From an uncultured Clostridia bacterium (lineage in GTDB: Bacteria; Bacillota; Clostridia; TANB77; CAG-508): a stretch of 64,000 bases of DNA. The stretch is taken from contig CAKOYU010000001.1 of NCBI GenBank assembly GCA_934130975.1, positions 62,001 to 126,000 of the forward strand, in the 5' to 3' direction. Position numbers and translations under genes: made by a program. Positions 27,043 through 36,376 of this stretch are shown here, one piece after another (within the stretch, counting starts at the first letter, position 1; each line of letters opens with the position of its first letter). The notes beneath the pieces were generated by a model. The model was not told where the DNA came from. It saw only the letters and a program-made list of their open reading frames with translations, and did not search any database.

Positions 27043-27072
27043 TTGACAAATGTGGAAAACATGATGTATAAT
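27043..27072 (+). promoter_or_regulatory. Sigma-A promoter for rpmH-rnpA operon
   Basis: TTGACA (27043-27048), 18-base spacer, TATAAT (27067-27072). The spacer contains TGTGGAAAAC, a DnaA-box-like sequence. Confidence 0.75.
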
Positions 27073-27148
27073 CGATATACTTGTTATTTTGTAACAAATT
27101 TCCTTAGAGGAATTGATATATAAGAAAAAACTAGGAGGTGCAATAGTA

Positions 27149-27283
27149 ATGAAAAGAACATTTCAACCAAAAAACAGACAAAGAAATAAAGAACATGGAT
27201 TTATGAAAAGAATGTCAACAAGAGCAGGAAGAAATATATTAAAAGCAAGAAGAGCAAAAGGAAGAAAAAAAATCTGTGCTTAG
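27149..27283 (+). CDS. rpmH: 50S ribosomal protein L34
   Basis: 44 residues: MKRTFQPKNRQRNKEHGF, then MKRMSTRAGRNILKARRAKGRKK, the near-universal L34 sequence. AGGAGGTG lies upstream. Followed by a hairpin and then rnpA, the standard order. Confidence 0.98.
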   Translation: MKRTFQPKNRQRNKEHGFMKRMSTRAGRNILKARRAKGRKKICA

Positions 27284-27290
27284 TGAACAA

Positions 27291-27317
27291 ACTAAAGGTC
27301 TAGGCCTTTAGTTATTT
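27291..27317 (+). terminator. Weak terminator/attenuator between rpmH and rnpA
   Basis: ACTAAAGG (27291-27298) and CCTTTAGT (27305-27312), then TATTTT. It could reduce rnpA expression relative to rpmH. Confidence 0.55.
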
Positions 27318-27362
27318 TCTATATAAGAAGATAGAAATGCTCTTTATTATATGGAGTAAAAT

Positions 27363-27719
27363 ATGAAAAAAACAGAAATGCTAAAAAAAAATTATGAATT
27401 TAAAAATGTTTTAACAAAAGGAAAATTTTATAGGGGCAAAGAAATAGAAATATTCATTATAAAAAACAATAAAAAAAGGAATTTTTTAGGAATTGCAATA
27501 GGCACAAAAAATGGAAAAGCTTTCCAAAGAAATAAAGCAAAAAGATTAATAAGAGAAAGCTATGCTAAGCTAGAAAATGGTTTGATAGAAGGAAATAGTA
27601 TTGTAATATTAATGAATAAAAAATTTCCAATAAAAGATATGAAATTTTTTGAAGTATTAGAAGATATGCAAAAAATATTTTTAAAGGCAGAAATTTTAAA
27701 AAAAGAAGATGAAATATGA
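27363..27719 (+). CDS. rnpA: Ribonuclease P protein component
   Basis: 118 residues, family length. The conserved basic motif RNKAKRLIRESYAKL (residues about 59-73) that contacts RNase P RNA is present, preceded by FLGIAIGTKNGKAFQ. Partner of the RNase P RNA in tRNA 5' maturation. The stop codon overlaps the yidD start. Confidence 0.95.
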   Translation: MKKTEMLKKNYEFKNVLTKGKFYRGKEIEIFIIKNNKKRNFLGIAIGTKNGKAFQRNKAKRLIRESYAKLENGLIEGNSIVILMNKKFPIKDMKFFEVLEDMQKIFLKAEILKKEDEI

Positions 27720-27934
27720 AAAAAATATGTATATATTTAATTGAGTGGTATCAAAAAAATATATCAAAATTTTTAGATAGTAAAAATATAAAGTGCAAAT
27801 ACTATCCATCATGTTCAGAATACACCAAACAAGCCATAGAAAAATATGGAGTGTTAAAAGGCTGTAGTCTTGGAGCAATAAGGATATTAAAGTGTAATCC
27901 TTTTTCAAAAGGAGGATATGACCCATTAAAATAG
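27716..27934 (+). CDS. yidD: Membrane protein insertion efficiency factor YidD
   Basis: 72 residues with the family core CKYYPSCSEYTKQAIEKYGVLKG and RILKCNPFSKGGYDPLK. The start overlaps rnpA by 4 bases (ATGA). It assists YidC-dependent membrane insertion. Confidence 0.95.
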   Translation: MKKICIYLIEWYQKNISKFLDSKNIKCKYYPSCSEYTKQAIEKYGVLKGCSLGAIRILKCNPFSKGGYDPLK

Positions 27935-27948
27935 AAAGGGGCAATAGT

Positions 27949-28896
27949 ATGATAGCATTTTTTGCCAATTTATTTGGATATGTATTAAATTTTATTTATG
28001 AAATAGTTAAAAATTATGGACTAGCGATCATTATTTTTTCTATATTAGTTAAAGTATTAATGATTCCGATGTCGATAAAACAGCAGAAGACTATGAAAAA
28101 GTCGCAAAAAATACAAGGAAAAATGAAAGAAATACAATTCAAATATAAAAATAATCCAGAAATGTTAAATAAAGCGACACAAGAGCTATACAAATCTGAG
28201 AATATGAGTCCATTTAGTGGATGTTTAAGTGCAATAGTACAAATTATTTTATTATTTGCAGTATTTTATTTAGTGCGTTCACCGCTTACATATATGAAAA
28301 AGGTGGATACAAGCGTAACTGATAAATATTCTAAAATAATACGTGAAAATGATTTAAGTACAAATAGTGCTTATCCAGAAATAGAAATAATAAGAGAATT
28401 AGGAAATATAAGAGATCTAAAAAATAAAAATGTTGAAGAAAATTCAGAAGATAATAGTGAACAACAAGAGAAAACAGATTTAGCAGAAATAAAAGATGAA
28501 GAATTAGATTCTTTATACATAAATATGGATTTCTTAGGACTTAATTTAGCTCAAGTACCAACAAGAAGCTCAGATTGGAAAGCATATATAATACCAATTT
28601 TGTATGTACTTGTATCTATAATTTCATTAAGAGTTGTAAACAATACAAATAAAAAAGATAAAAAAGAAAAACCAGAAGAAAATAAAGATGAAAAATCGTT
28701 AACAAAACCAGAAGACGAATTTGATCCAATGGAACAAATGAACAAAAACATGAACATGATGTTCCCTGTAATGTACCTAGCCGTAGCACTTATAGCTCCT
28801 TTAGGACTAGCATTATATTGGTTAATGAATAGTTTATTAATGATTGCAGAAAAATTAATTTTAAACAAGCTTTTAAAAGACGAGGAGGAAAATTAA
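27949..28896 (+). CDS. yidC: YidC/OxaA membrane protein insertase
   Basis: 315 residues. About five membrane segments (near 5-20, 25-42, 95-112, 215-230, 275-300). The conserved region VKVLMIPMSIKQQKTMKKSQKIQGKMKEIQFKYKNNPEMLNKATQELYKSE precedes the GCLSAIVQIILLFAVFYLV helix. A charged, Asp/Glu-rich insert is at about 150-195 and a Lys/Glu-rich loop at 232-262. No lipobox, unlike SpoIIIJ. AAAGGGG lies before the ATG. Confidence 0.93.
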   Translation: MIAFFANLFGYVLNFIYEIVKNYGLAIIIFSILVKVLMIPMSIKQQKTMKKSQKIQGKMKEIQFKYKNNPEMLNKATQELYKSENMSPFSGCLSAIVQIILLFAVFYLVRSPLTYMKKVDTSVTDKYSKIIRENDLSTNSAYPEIEIIRELGNIRDLKNKNVEENSEDNSEQQEKTDLAEIKDEELDSLYINMDFLGLNLAQVPTRSSDWKAYIIPILYVLVSIISLRVVNNTNKKDKKEKPEENKDEKSLTKPEDEFDPMEQMNKNMNMMFPVMYLAVALIAPLGLALYWLMNSLLMIAEKLILNKLLKDEEEN

Positions 28897-28897
28897 T

Positions 28898-29569
28898 ATG
28901 GCAAAATGTATAATTTCAGAAGGAAAAACTACAGCCGAAGCAATAGAAAAAGGACTAAAAGAGATTGGTTTGCCAAAAGAATTGGTTGATATCAAGGTAA
29001 TAGAGGAAAACAAGAAAAGTTTTTTTGATATATTAGCTCCTAAAGTAGTAAAAGTAGAATTAAAAGAAAAAGAAGCTAAAAAGCCTGAAGAATTTGAGAT
29101 TGAAACAACAGAGCAAGAGCTAGAAAATGCAAAAACAAAACTAGATAAATTTTTAGCAGAATTTGTTGAAAAGCTTAATAATGGAACAAAATATGAAATT
29201 GAAATTAAAGAAAGATGTTTATATATAACTATTAATGGTGATAATGTAGGAAACCTTATAGGATATAGGGGAGAAGCATTATATGCATTAGAAAGTATAT
29301 TAAAAGTTATGGCTAATCAAAAATCAGAAAATAGAGTAATTGTAAGATTAGACATAGAAGGATATAAAGAAAAAAGAGTAAAAACATTACAAGAATTGGC
29401 TGGAAAAAAAGCGAAAATTGTTGAAAAAACAGGAAAAATGATAACTTTAGAGCCAATGAAAGCATATGAAAGAAAAATTATTCACAGTTTTCTACAAGAT
29501 AATCCTAATGTAGAAACAAGAAGTATAGGGCAAGAACCAAAAAGAAGGATTGTAATTTCAAAAAAATAA
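28898..29569 (+). CDS. jag: RNA-binding protein Jag/KhpB
   Basis: 223 residues. Jag_N domain at 1-50 (AKCIISEGKTTAEAIEKGLKEIGLPKELVDIKVIEE), KH domain at about 85-160 (YITINGDNVGNLIGYRGEALYALESIL), R3H at 160-223 (MKAYERKIIHSFLQDNPNVETRSIGQEPKRRIVI). It binds RNA and influences cell elongation in other Bacillota. Starts 1 base after the yidC stop codon. Confidence 0.95.
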   Translation: MAKCIISEGKTTAEAIEKGLKEIGLPKELVDIKVIEENKKSFFDILAPKVVKVELKEKEAKKPEEFEIETTEQELENAKTKLDKFLAEFVEKLNNGTKYEIEIKERCLYITINGDNVGNLIGYRGEALYALESILKVMANQKSENRVIVRLDIEGYKEKRVKTLQELAGKKAKIVEKTGKMITLEPMKAYERKIIHSFLQDNPNVETRSIGQEPKRRIVISKK

Positions 29570-29578
29570 TAAAAATCG

Positions 29579-29649
29579 GAAGTCAAAGTTCAGATTTTAA
29601 TCATGCAGAAGATGAATGCATTTGGTTAAATTAACTTTGACTTCTTTTG
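29579..29649 (+). terminator. Terminator after jag
   Basis: GAAGTCAAAGTT (29579-29590) pairs with AACTTTGACTTC (29633-29644), followed by TTTT. The loop is long (42 bases). Confidence 0.6.
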
Positions 29650-29668
29650 TATATAAGGAGGTAAAAAA

Positions 29669-31039
29669 ATGAGTACAATAGCTTCTATATCTACTGCACC
29701 AGGGATTGGCGGAATAGGTATAATTAGAATGAGCGGTGAAAAAACATTTGAAATATTAGAAAAAATATTCAAACCAAAAACAGAACAAAAAATTGAAGAT
29801 ATAAAAGGATATACAATAAAATATGGGCATATTATAGAAAATAAAGAAATAATAGATGAGGTTTTAGTATCTTATTTTAAAGCACCTAGAAGCTATACAA
29901 CAGAGAATATGTGTGAAATTAACTCACATGGAGGGAACATTATTGTTAAAAAAATATTAGAAATGTGTTTAAAAAATGGTGCAGAACTAGCGGAACCAGG
30001 TGAATTTACCAAAAGAGCATTTTTAAATGGAAGAATAGATTTAGCACAAGCAGAATCAGTTATAGACGTAATTAATGCGAAATCAGATAAAGAGGCTAAA
30101 AGTGGTATAAAACAGCTAGAAGGATATTTATCAAGCGAGATTAAGGGGATAAAACAAGAAATATTAGATGTATTAGTAAATATTGAAGTAACAATAGATT
30201 ATCCGGAATATGACACACCAGAAGTACAAGAACAGGAAATAAAGCAAATGCTTGAAAGTGTAGGGAATAAGCTAGAAAAATTAGAAAAATCATTTGATAA
30301 TGGAAAAATAATAAAAGATGGAATAAAAACAGCAATAATAGGAAAGCCAAATGCAGGTAAGTCTTCACTTTTAAATGCTATTTTAAAGGAAGATAGAGCT
30401 ATTGTAACAGATATTGCAGGGACTACAAGAGATACAATAGAAGAATTTGTTACAATTAACGGAATTCCGCTAAATCTAGTAGATACAGCAGGAATAAGAG
30501 AAGCTTCTGATGAAGTAGAAAAAATAGGTGTAGAAAAATCTATAAAACAAGCAAAAGATGCAGATTTAATTATAGCAATTTTTGATAGCTCTAAGGATTT
30601 AACGGACGAAGACTTAGAAATACTTGAACTAATAAAAAATAAAAAATCTATTATTTTGCTAAATAAATCAGATTTAAATGCGAAAATTAATGAAAATGAC
30701 AGTAGATTTACTAAAATAACTGATAATATTATAAAAATATCAGCTTTAAATAAGACCGGAATAGACTTATTATATGAAAAAATTTCAAATATGTTTAATT
30801 TAAATGAAATTAATTTAGATAATGATATATTAATTACAAATATTCGCCATAAAAATATAATTTCTAAATCTTTGGAGAATGTAAAAAAATCAAAAGAAGC
30901 ATTAGAAATGAATTTACCAATCGACATTATAACAATTTATATAAAAAATATTTTAGAAGATTTAGGAGAGATTACAGGTGAAGTTGTAACTGAAGATATA
31001 ATAAATGAAATTTTTTCAAAATTTTGTTTAGGAAAGTAG
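29669..31039 (+). CDS. mnmE: tRNA modification GTPase MnmE
   Basis: 456 residues. N-terminal folate-binding-like domain, helical domain and an inserted G domain with GKPNAGKSSLLNA, DIAGTTRDTIEE, DTAGIRE and NKSD. The C-terminal CLGK matches the CxGK signature. With MnmG it makes the cmnm5U34 tRNA modification. AAGGAGG precedes the ATG. Confidence 0.97.
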   Translation: MSTIASISTAPGIGGIGIIRMSGEKTFEILEKIFKPKTEQKIEDIKGYTIKYGHIIENKEIIDEVLVSYFKAPRSYTTENMCEINSHGGNIIVKKILEMCLKNGAELAEPGEFTKRAFLNGRIDLAQAESVIDVINAKSDKEAKSGIKQLEGYLSSEIKGIKQEILDVLVNIEVTIDYPEYDTPEVQEQEIKQMLESVGNKLEKLEKSFDNGKIIKDGIKTAIIGKPNAGKSSLLNAILKEDRAIVTDIAGTTRDTIEEFVTINGIPLNLVDTAGIREASDEVEKIGVEKSIKQAKDADLIIAIFDSSKDLTDEDLEILELIKNKKSIILLNKSDLNAKINENDSRFTKITDNIIKISALNKTGIDLLYEKISNMFNLNEINLDNDILITNIRHKNIISKSLENVKKSKEALEMNLPIDIITIYIKNILEDLGEITGEVVTEDIINEIFSKFCLGK

Positions 31040-31196
31040 AAAAAACAACGCGTGAAAATCAAAAATAAAAAGATTTAAAATAAAAAAACATATAACTTGT
31101 CACAAAAAAGGATAAAATCCAAATAAAAGGAAAATAAAAAGAATTAAAGCTAATCTAGAATATAATGTAAAATGAAAAAATGGAGGGAGAAATAAA

Positions 31197-33065
31197 ATGA
31201 GTTATCATGCAGGTGAATATGATATAGTAGTTATTGGTGCAGGACATGCAGGATGTGAAGCTGCATTAGCTGCAGCAAGACTTGGAATGAAAACAGCAAT
31301 CTTTTCTTTAAGCTTAGAGGCTGTTGCAAATATGCCTTGTAATCCACACATAGGTGGAAGTTCTAAAGGACATTTAGTAAGAGAAATTGATGCTCTTGGT
31401 GGAGAAATGGGCAAAAATATAGATAAAACAATGATACAAATAAAAATGTTAAATACCTCAAAAGGCCCAGCAGTACACTCTTTAAGGGCACAAGCAGATA
31501 GAAAAAGATATCAAATGGAGATGAAACATACATTAGAAAAACAAGAAAATTTAGATTTAAAACAAGCAGAAATAGTTAACATAACACTAAAAGATAACAA
31601 AGTAAAATCTATAGAAACAGACGTAGGGGCAATATATGATGTAAAATCGATAATTGTTGCAACTGGAACATATTTAAAAGGAAAAATTTTCATAGGAGAC
31701 TTTTCAAAAGAAAGTGGTCCAGATGGCGTATTTCCAGCAAATAAGCTATCTGAATGTTTAAAAAAGTTAGGCGTAAATTTAATAAGATTTAAAACAGGAA
31801 CACCAGCAAGAATAAATAGAAAAAGTATAGATTTTTCAAAAATGGAAGTTCAAAAAGGGGATGAAGGAATAATACCATTCTCATTTGAAGATAAAATGAA
31901 AGATTTTGAGCAAGTAGATTGTTATTTAACATATACAAATGCAGAAACACACAGAATTATAAGAGAAAATTTACATAGATCACCATTATATGGTGGAGAA
32001 ATATCAGGAACAGGGCCAAGATATTGCCCATCAATAGAAGATAAAGTAGTAAGATTTGCAGATAAAGAAAGACATCAAGTCTTCGTGGAGCCAATCGGAA
32101 TAGATACAGATGAAATGTATATACAAGGAATGAGTTCATCATTACCAGAAGATGTGCAAATAGCTATGTATAGGACTCTTCCTGGCTTAGAACATTGCGA
32201 ATTTACACGTCCCGCATATGCAATAGAATATGATTGTATAGATCCAGCAGATTTAAAATTATCATTAGAATATAAAAAAATAGATGGATTATTCTTCGCA
32301 GGGCAAACAAATGGAACATCTGGATATGAAGAAGCAGCATGTCAAGGTTTAATTGCAGGAATAAATGCTTCACAAAAAATAAAAGGTAAAGAACCACTAA
32401 TTTTAGATAGAACAGAGGCATATATAGGAGTTTTAATTGATGATATTGTTACAAAAGGAACAAATGAACCATATAGAATGATGACTTCTAGAGCAGAATA
32501 TAGGCTACTTTTACGCCAAGACAATGCAGATTTACGTCTAACAGAAAAAGGACATGAAATTGGATTGATTTCTGATGAAAGATATAATAAATTTATAGAG
32601 AAAAAACAAGAAATTGAAGCAGAAAAGAAAAGATTACAAGAAACAGTGGTTAAACCAACAGAAAAAGTTAATGAATTTCTAAAAAAACAAGGAACATCAG
32701 AACTTACAACAGGTTCAAAACTTTCAGAATTACTAAAAAGAGCAGAAATAACATATGCTTCACTTGAAGAAATTGATGAAAATAGACCAAAATTGAGAGA
32801 ACAAGTAAGAGAAGAAGTAGAAATTCAAATAAAATATGACGGATATATTAAGATGCAAGAAGCACAAGTTGAAAAATTCAAAAAAATGGAGAAAAAATTA
32901 CTACCAGAAGATATAAATTATGAAGAAATAAAAGGAATAAGCTTAGAAGCTAGACAAAAACTAAATAAGCACAAACCACATTCAATAGGACAAGCATCAA
33001 GAATTTCTGGAGTTTCTCCAGCAGATATATCAGTTTTACTTGTATATTTACAAACAAAGAGATAG
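31197..33065 (+). CDS. mnmG: tRNA uridine-5-carboxymethylaminomethyl modification enzyme MnmG
   Basis: 622 residues. The FAD-binding VIGAGHAGCEAALAAARLG opens the protein; NPHIGGSSKGHLVREIDALGG, GTGPRYCPSIEDKVVRF, FAGQTNGTSGYEEAACQGL and PYRMMTSRAEYRLLLRQDNADLRL are family blocks. Partner of MnmE. A gap of 157 bases after mnmE has no other feature. Followed by rsmG after 12 bases. Confidence 0.98.
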   Translation: MSYHAGEYDIVVIGAGHAGCEAALAAARLGMKTAIFSLSLEAVANMPCNPHIGGSSKGHLVREIDALGGEMGKNIDKTMIQIKMLNTSKGPAVHSLRAQADRKRYQMEMKHTLEKQENLDLKQAEIVNITLKDNKVKSIETDVGAIYDVKSIIVATGTYLKGKIFIGDFSKESGPDGVFPANKLSECLKKLGVNLIRFKTGTPARINRKSIDFSKMEVQKGDEGIIPFSFEDKMKDFEQVDCYLTYTNAETHRIIRENLHRSPLYGGEISGTGPRYCPSIEDKVVRFADKERHQVFVEPIGIDTDEMYIQGMSSSLPEDVQIAMYRTLPGLEHCEFTRPAYAIEYDCIDPADLKLSLEYKKIDGLFFAGQTNGTSGYEEAACQGLIAGINASQKIKGKEPLILDRTEAYIGVLIDDIVTKGTNEPYRMMTSRAEYRLLLRQDNADLRLTEKGHEIGLISDERYNKFIEKKQEIEAEKKRLQETVVKPTEKVNEFLKKQGTSELTTGSKLSELLKRAEITYASLEEIDENRPKLREQVREEVEIQIKYDGYIKMQEAQVEKFKKMEKKLLPEDINYEEIKGISLEARQKLNKHKPHSIGQASRISGVSPADISVLLVYLQTKR

Positions 33066-33077
33066 GAGAATAAAAAT

Positions 33078-33800
33078 ATGGAGCATAGTACATTTAACGA
33101 GGGACTCCTTGAAAAGGCTGGCACAATGGGTGTTCGTTTTTCTGTGGAGCAAATGGATAAATTTTATAAATATATGAATTTACTAATAGAATGGAATGAA
33201 AAAATGAATTTAACAGCTATAATTGAACCTAATGAAATTATTTTAAAACATTTTATTGATTCTATTACAATTTTAAAAGATATAAAAGATGGTTCAACTG
33301 TAGTTGATGTTGGAACAGGTGCAGGATTCCCTGGAATACCATTGAGTATAATGAATCCAACATTAAAAATAACACTTGTAGATTCTTTAAATAAAAGATT
33401 AATTTTTTTACAAGAGGTTATAAATGAGTTAGATTTGAAAAATGTGGAGCTTGTACATGCAAGAGCAGAAGAATTTGGACGAAATAAGAAATATAGAGAA
33501 AAATTTGATGTTGCTACATCAAGAGCTGTCGCAAATATGGCAACATTATCAGAATATTTGTTGCCTTTGGTAAAAATTAATGGTAAAGTAATAAGCATGA
33601 AAGCAGGAAATGCTTCACAAGAAATAGAAGATGCAAAAAAAGCAATAAAAACTTTAGGTGGTAATATAAATAATATAGAAGAATTTAATTTACCACAAAG
33701 TGATATTGGCAGAACTATTATAATAATAGATAAGATTAAAGAAACTCCAGGAAAATATCCTAGAAAGCCTGGAACACCAGCTAAAGAACCAATAAAATAG
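33078..33800 (+). CDS. rsmG: 16S rRNA (guanine-N7)-methyltransferase RsmG
   Basis: 240 residues. SAM-binding motif VVDVGTGAGFPGIPLSI, then VDSLNKRLIFLQEVINEL and ATSRAVANMATLSEYLLPLVK. It methylates G527 of 16S rRNA (E. coli numbering). The C-terminus RKPGTPAKEPI is typical. GGAGAAT ribosome site overlaps the mnmG stop region. Confidence 0.96.
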   Translation: MEHSTFNEGLLEKAGTMGVRFSVEQMDKFYKYMNLLIEWNEKMNLTAIIEPNEIILKHFIDSITILKDIKDGSTVVDVGTGAGFPGIPLSIMNPTLKITLVDSLNKRLIFLQEVINELDLKNVELVHARAEEFGRNKKYREKFDVATSRAVANMATLSEYLLPLVKINGKVISMKAGNASQEIEDAKKAIKTLGGNINNIEEFNLPQSDIGRTIIIIDKIKETPGKYPRKPGTPAKEPIK

Positions 33801-33801
33801 A

Positions 33802-33834
33802 AAAATGCTCCACAGAGAATGTGGGGCATTTTTT
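33802..33834 (+). terminator. Terminator after rsmG
   Basis: AAAATGCTCCAC and GTGGGGCATTTT form an 11-12-bp stem followed by TT; it begins right after the stop codon. Confidence 0.85.
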
Positions 33835-33864
33835 GGACTTTTATTATTAATTTTTTTAAAGGAA

Positions 33865-34040
33865 GATTTTTAAATATAAGTTTTGCATGGAATGACGAAC
33901 GTGCATGAAGAAATTTTAGAAATACTATGTAATTTTATGGAAAGAGTTCACGAGAGTGGAAGGGAGCCATAAAATAAATTAGGATTTCTTAAATTTCGTA
34001 ATAAGCCGAGGAATGTAATAAAAAACTTATATTTAAAATC
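33865..34040 (+). repeat. Dispersed palindromic repeat B, copy 2
   Basis: About 176 bp bounded by GATTTTTAAATATAAGTTTT and a near-perfect complement at 34021-34040. The core AGTTCACGAGAGTGGAAGGG and its arms TTATGG/CCATAA, AGAAATACTA/TTAGGATTTCT match copy 1 at 9743-9929, with paired changes in outer arms. It sits in the 355-base rsmG-parA gap and is otherwise unexplained. Confidence 0.9.
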
Positions 34041-34075
34041 TTTAGGTAAAAATTCATAAAAAAATAAAAAAAGCA

Positions 34076-34104
34076 TTGACTTATTAATAAATATTTTATA
34101 TTAT
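34076..34104 (+). promoter_or_regulatory. Sigma-A promoter for parAB
   Basis: TTGACT (34076-34081), 17-base spacer, TATTAT (34099-34104), 52 bases before the parA ATG. Confidence 0.65.
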
Positions 34105-34155
34105 ATTAATGTCAAAAGAAAAAGATTTATGTCTAGAAGAAAGGAATGACGTAAA

Positions 34156-34926
34156 ATGGGAAAAGTAATATCAGTAGCAAACCAAAAAGGTGGAGTAGGA
34201 AAGACAACAACGACAGTAAATTTAAGTACATTACTAGCCAAAAAAGGAAAAAAAGTATTATTAATAGACACAGATCCACAAGGAAATGCAACAAGTGGAT
34301 TAGGGGTAACAAAGGAACTAGAATTATCAGTATATGACATATTAGTAGGAGATACAACTTTTGAAGAAACAATAGAAAAAACGGCAATAAAAAACTTAAG
34401 TGTATGCCCATCAAACATTAGTTTGGCTGGAGCTGAAGTACAGCTTGTATCAATGATGTCAAGAGAACAAAGATTAAAAGTAAAACTTGATGAAATAAAA
34501 GATCAATATGATTATATTTTAATTGATTGTCCACCATCTTTAGGATTAATAACATTAAATGCATTTACAGCATCTGATACGGTATTAATTCCTGTACAAT
34601 GTGAGTATTTTGCTCTTGAAGGGTTAGGACAATTGTTAAATACTGTAAATTTAGTTAAAAAACATTTAAATAAAAACCTAGAAATTGAAGGAGCATTATT
34701 AACTATGTATGATGCTAGAACAAACCTTTCTAATCAAGTAGTAAAAGAAGTAAAAAAATACTTTGAAGGAAAAGTCTACAAGACAGTAATACCAAGAAAT
34801 GTAAGGCTAAGTGAAGCACCAAGTTATGGTATGCCAATATCACTTTATGATCCTAGATCAAAAGGGGCAAAAGCGTACGAAAAATTATCAAAAGAATTTT
34901 TGAAAAATAATGTACAACCAAAATAA
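34156..34926 (+). CDS. parA: Chromosome partitioning ATPase ParA/Soj
   Basis: 256 residues. Deviant Walker A KGGVGKTTTTVNLS near residue 10, DTDPQGNATSGLG, IDCPPSLGLITLNAF, and RNVRLSEAPSYGMPI near the C-terminus. With ParB it segregates origins and can regulate DnaA. Located 33 bases upstream of parB near oriC as usual. Confidence 0.96.
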   Translation: MGKVISVANQKGGVGKTTTTVNLSTLLAKKGKKVLLIDTDPQGNATSGLGVTKELELSVYDILVGDTTFEETIEKTAIKNLSVCPSNISLAGAEVQLVSMMSREQRLKVKLDEIKDQYDYILIDCPPSLGLITLNAFTASDTVLIPVQCEYFALEGLGQLLNTVNLVKKHLNKNLEIEGALLTMYDARTNLSNQVVKEVKKYFEGKVYKTVIPRNVRLSEAPSYGMPISLYDPRSKGAKAYEKLSKEFLKNNVQPK

Positions 34927-34959
34927 ATGTAAAAAATATTAGATTAGGGGGAAAAAGAT

Positions 34960-35844
34960 ATGGCAAAAGCAAAAATGACAGGACTAGGAAAAGGACTAGA
35001 TGCATTGTTTGGAGGTTCTCCATTAGATGTACAAATGGAAGAAAACACAGAAGAAGTACAAGAAATAGATGATAATAAAAATTTAAAAACATTAAAAATA
35101 ACAGAAGTAGAGCCAAATAGAGAACAACCAAGAAAAAATTTTAAGCAAGAAGCTTTAGAAGAATTGTCAGAATCAATAAAGGAATATGGAGTAATTCAAC
35201 CAATTGTAGTATCAAAAGAAGATGGATATTATGCAATTGTAGCAGGAGAAAGAAGATGGAGAGCTGCTAAATTAGCTGGATTAGGAGAAATTCCAGCAAT
35301 AATTAGAGAATCTGATGAACAAACTAATAGAGAAATATCTTTAATAGAAAATATTCAAAGAGAAGATTTAAATCCATATGAAAAAGCTTTAGGAATTAGA
35401 AGTTTAATGGATAAATATGGAATGACTCAAGAAGAAGTTTCTAAAAAAATAGGAAAAAGTAGAAGTAGTGTATCTAATACAGTTAGAGTATTATACTTAA
35501 CACCAGATGTATTAGAATTAGTAAAACAGGGTAAACTTTCAGAAGGACATTGTAAAGCATTAGCAGGAATAAGTGATCCTAAACGTCAATATGAAGCAGC
35601 AATAAGAATGATTGAAAAAGGGGAGTCTGTAAGACAAGCTGAAAGTAAGAACAGAATAACAAAAAGAGAAAAAAAATTAGATCCAAAATATAAATACTTA
35701 TATGAAGATATAGAAGACAAATTCCAAGGATTTTTTGGTACAAAAGTAAAATTAGATCAAGGAAAAAGAAAAGGAAAAATTATTATTGAATACCATAATA
35801 ATGAAGATTTAGAGAGAATGCTAAATTTAATTAAAGAAAATTAA
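34960..35844 (+). CDS. parB: Chromosome partitioning protein ParB/Spo0J
   Basis: 294 residues. N-terminal GLGKGLDALFG, CTPase/ParB core GERRWRAAKLAGL and ENIQREDLNPYEKALG, helix-turn-helix MTQEEVSKKIGKSRSSVSNTVRVLYL, and a C-terminal dimerisation helix. It loads on parS sites and spreads. I found no convincing parS palindrome inside this window. AGGGGG ribosome site. Confidence 0.96.
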   Translation: MAKAKMTGLGKGLDALFGGSPLDVQMEENTEEVQEIDDNKNLKTLKITEVEPNREQPRKNFKQEALEELSESIKEYGVIQPIVVSKEDGYYAIVAGERRWRAAKLAGLGEIPAIIRESDEQTNREISLIENIQREDLNPYEKALGIRSLMDKYGMTQEEVSKKIGKSRSSVSNTVRVLYLTPDVLELVKQGKLSEGHCKALAGISDPKRQYEAAIRMIEKGESVRQAESKNRITKREKKLDPKYKYLYEDIEDKFQGFFGTKVKLDQGKRKGKIIIEYHNNEDLERMLNLIKEN

Positions 35845-35852
35845 AAAAAGTA

Positions 35853-35895
35853 TTGACAAGCGACAGTAAAATGTGCTAATATAAATACTGTCGCT
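35853..35895 (+). promoter_or_regulatory. tRNA-Ser promoter overlapped by a perfect dyad
   Basis: TTGACA (35853-35858), 18-base spacer, TAATAT (35877-35882). The inverted repeat AGCGACAGTA (35859-35868) and TACTGTCGCT (35886-35895) brackets the -10 box. This may be an operator or a transcript-start hairpin. Confidence 0.6.
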
Positions 35896-35915
35896 GGACA
35901 TTTGTCTATTGATAT

Positions 35916-36007
<92 letters not shown>

Positions 36008-36079
36008 ATAAATAGAAAGGCATATCATTGTTAACAAATGATATGTTTTTCACTATTAATTGTTTGACAACCAATATTT

Positions 36080-36169
36080 GGAGATGTACCCAAGTGGTGA
36101 AGGGGACTGTTTGCTAAACAGTTAGGTCGGTAACACGGCGCGGAGGTTCGAACCCTCTCATCTCCGCCA
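36080..36169 (+). tRNA. tRNA-Ser (GCT)
   Basis: 90 bases. GGAGATG/CATCTCC acceptor, anticodon loop TGCTAAA giving GCT, long variable arm, T arm GAGGTTCGAACCCTC, CCA encoded. Confidence 0.95.
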
Positions 36170-36176
36170 AAAAATG

Positions 36177-36207
36177 ACACTAGATTATTGAAATCTGGTG
36201 TTTTTTG
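36177..36207 (+). terminator. Terminator after tRNA-Ser genes
   Basis: ACACTAGATT (36177-36186) pairs with AATCTGGTGT (36192-36201), followed by T5. Confidence 0.75.
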
Positions 36208-36258
36208 TATTAATTTTATAAAAATTCACTAAAAAGTGACAAAATTTTTGTAAAAAAC

Positions 36259-36287
36259 TTGCAAAAAAAATGTATATAGCTTATAAT
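36259..36287 (+). promoter_or_regulatory. Sigma-A promoter for T4SS 2
   Basis: TTGCAA (36259-36264), 17-base spacer, TATAAT (36282-36287). The leader to the first ATG is about 85 bases. Confidence 0.75.
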
Positions 36288-36376
36288 TAAAGAAGAAAAC
36301 TATATTTAAATTTAGTTATTTACATTCTGGAAAAACCAGATTATAATAAATAATCGAAAAAAGGGAGGAGAATTAA

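Noticed and set aside
31044..31060. parS site near AACAACGCGTGAAAAT
   Set aside because: Only about half of the 16 positions match the palindromic consensus.
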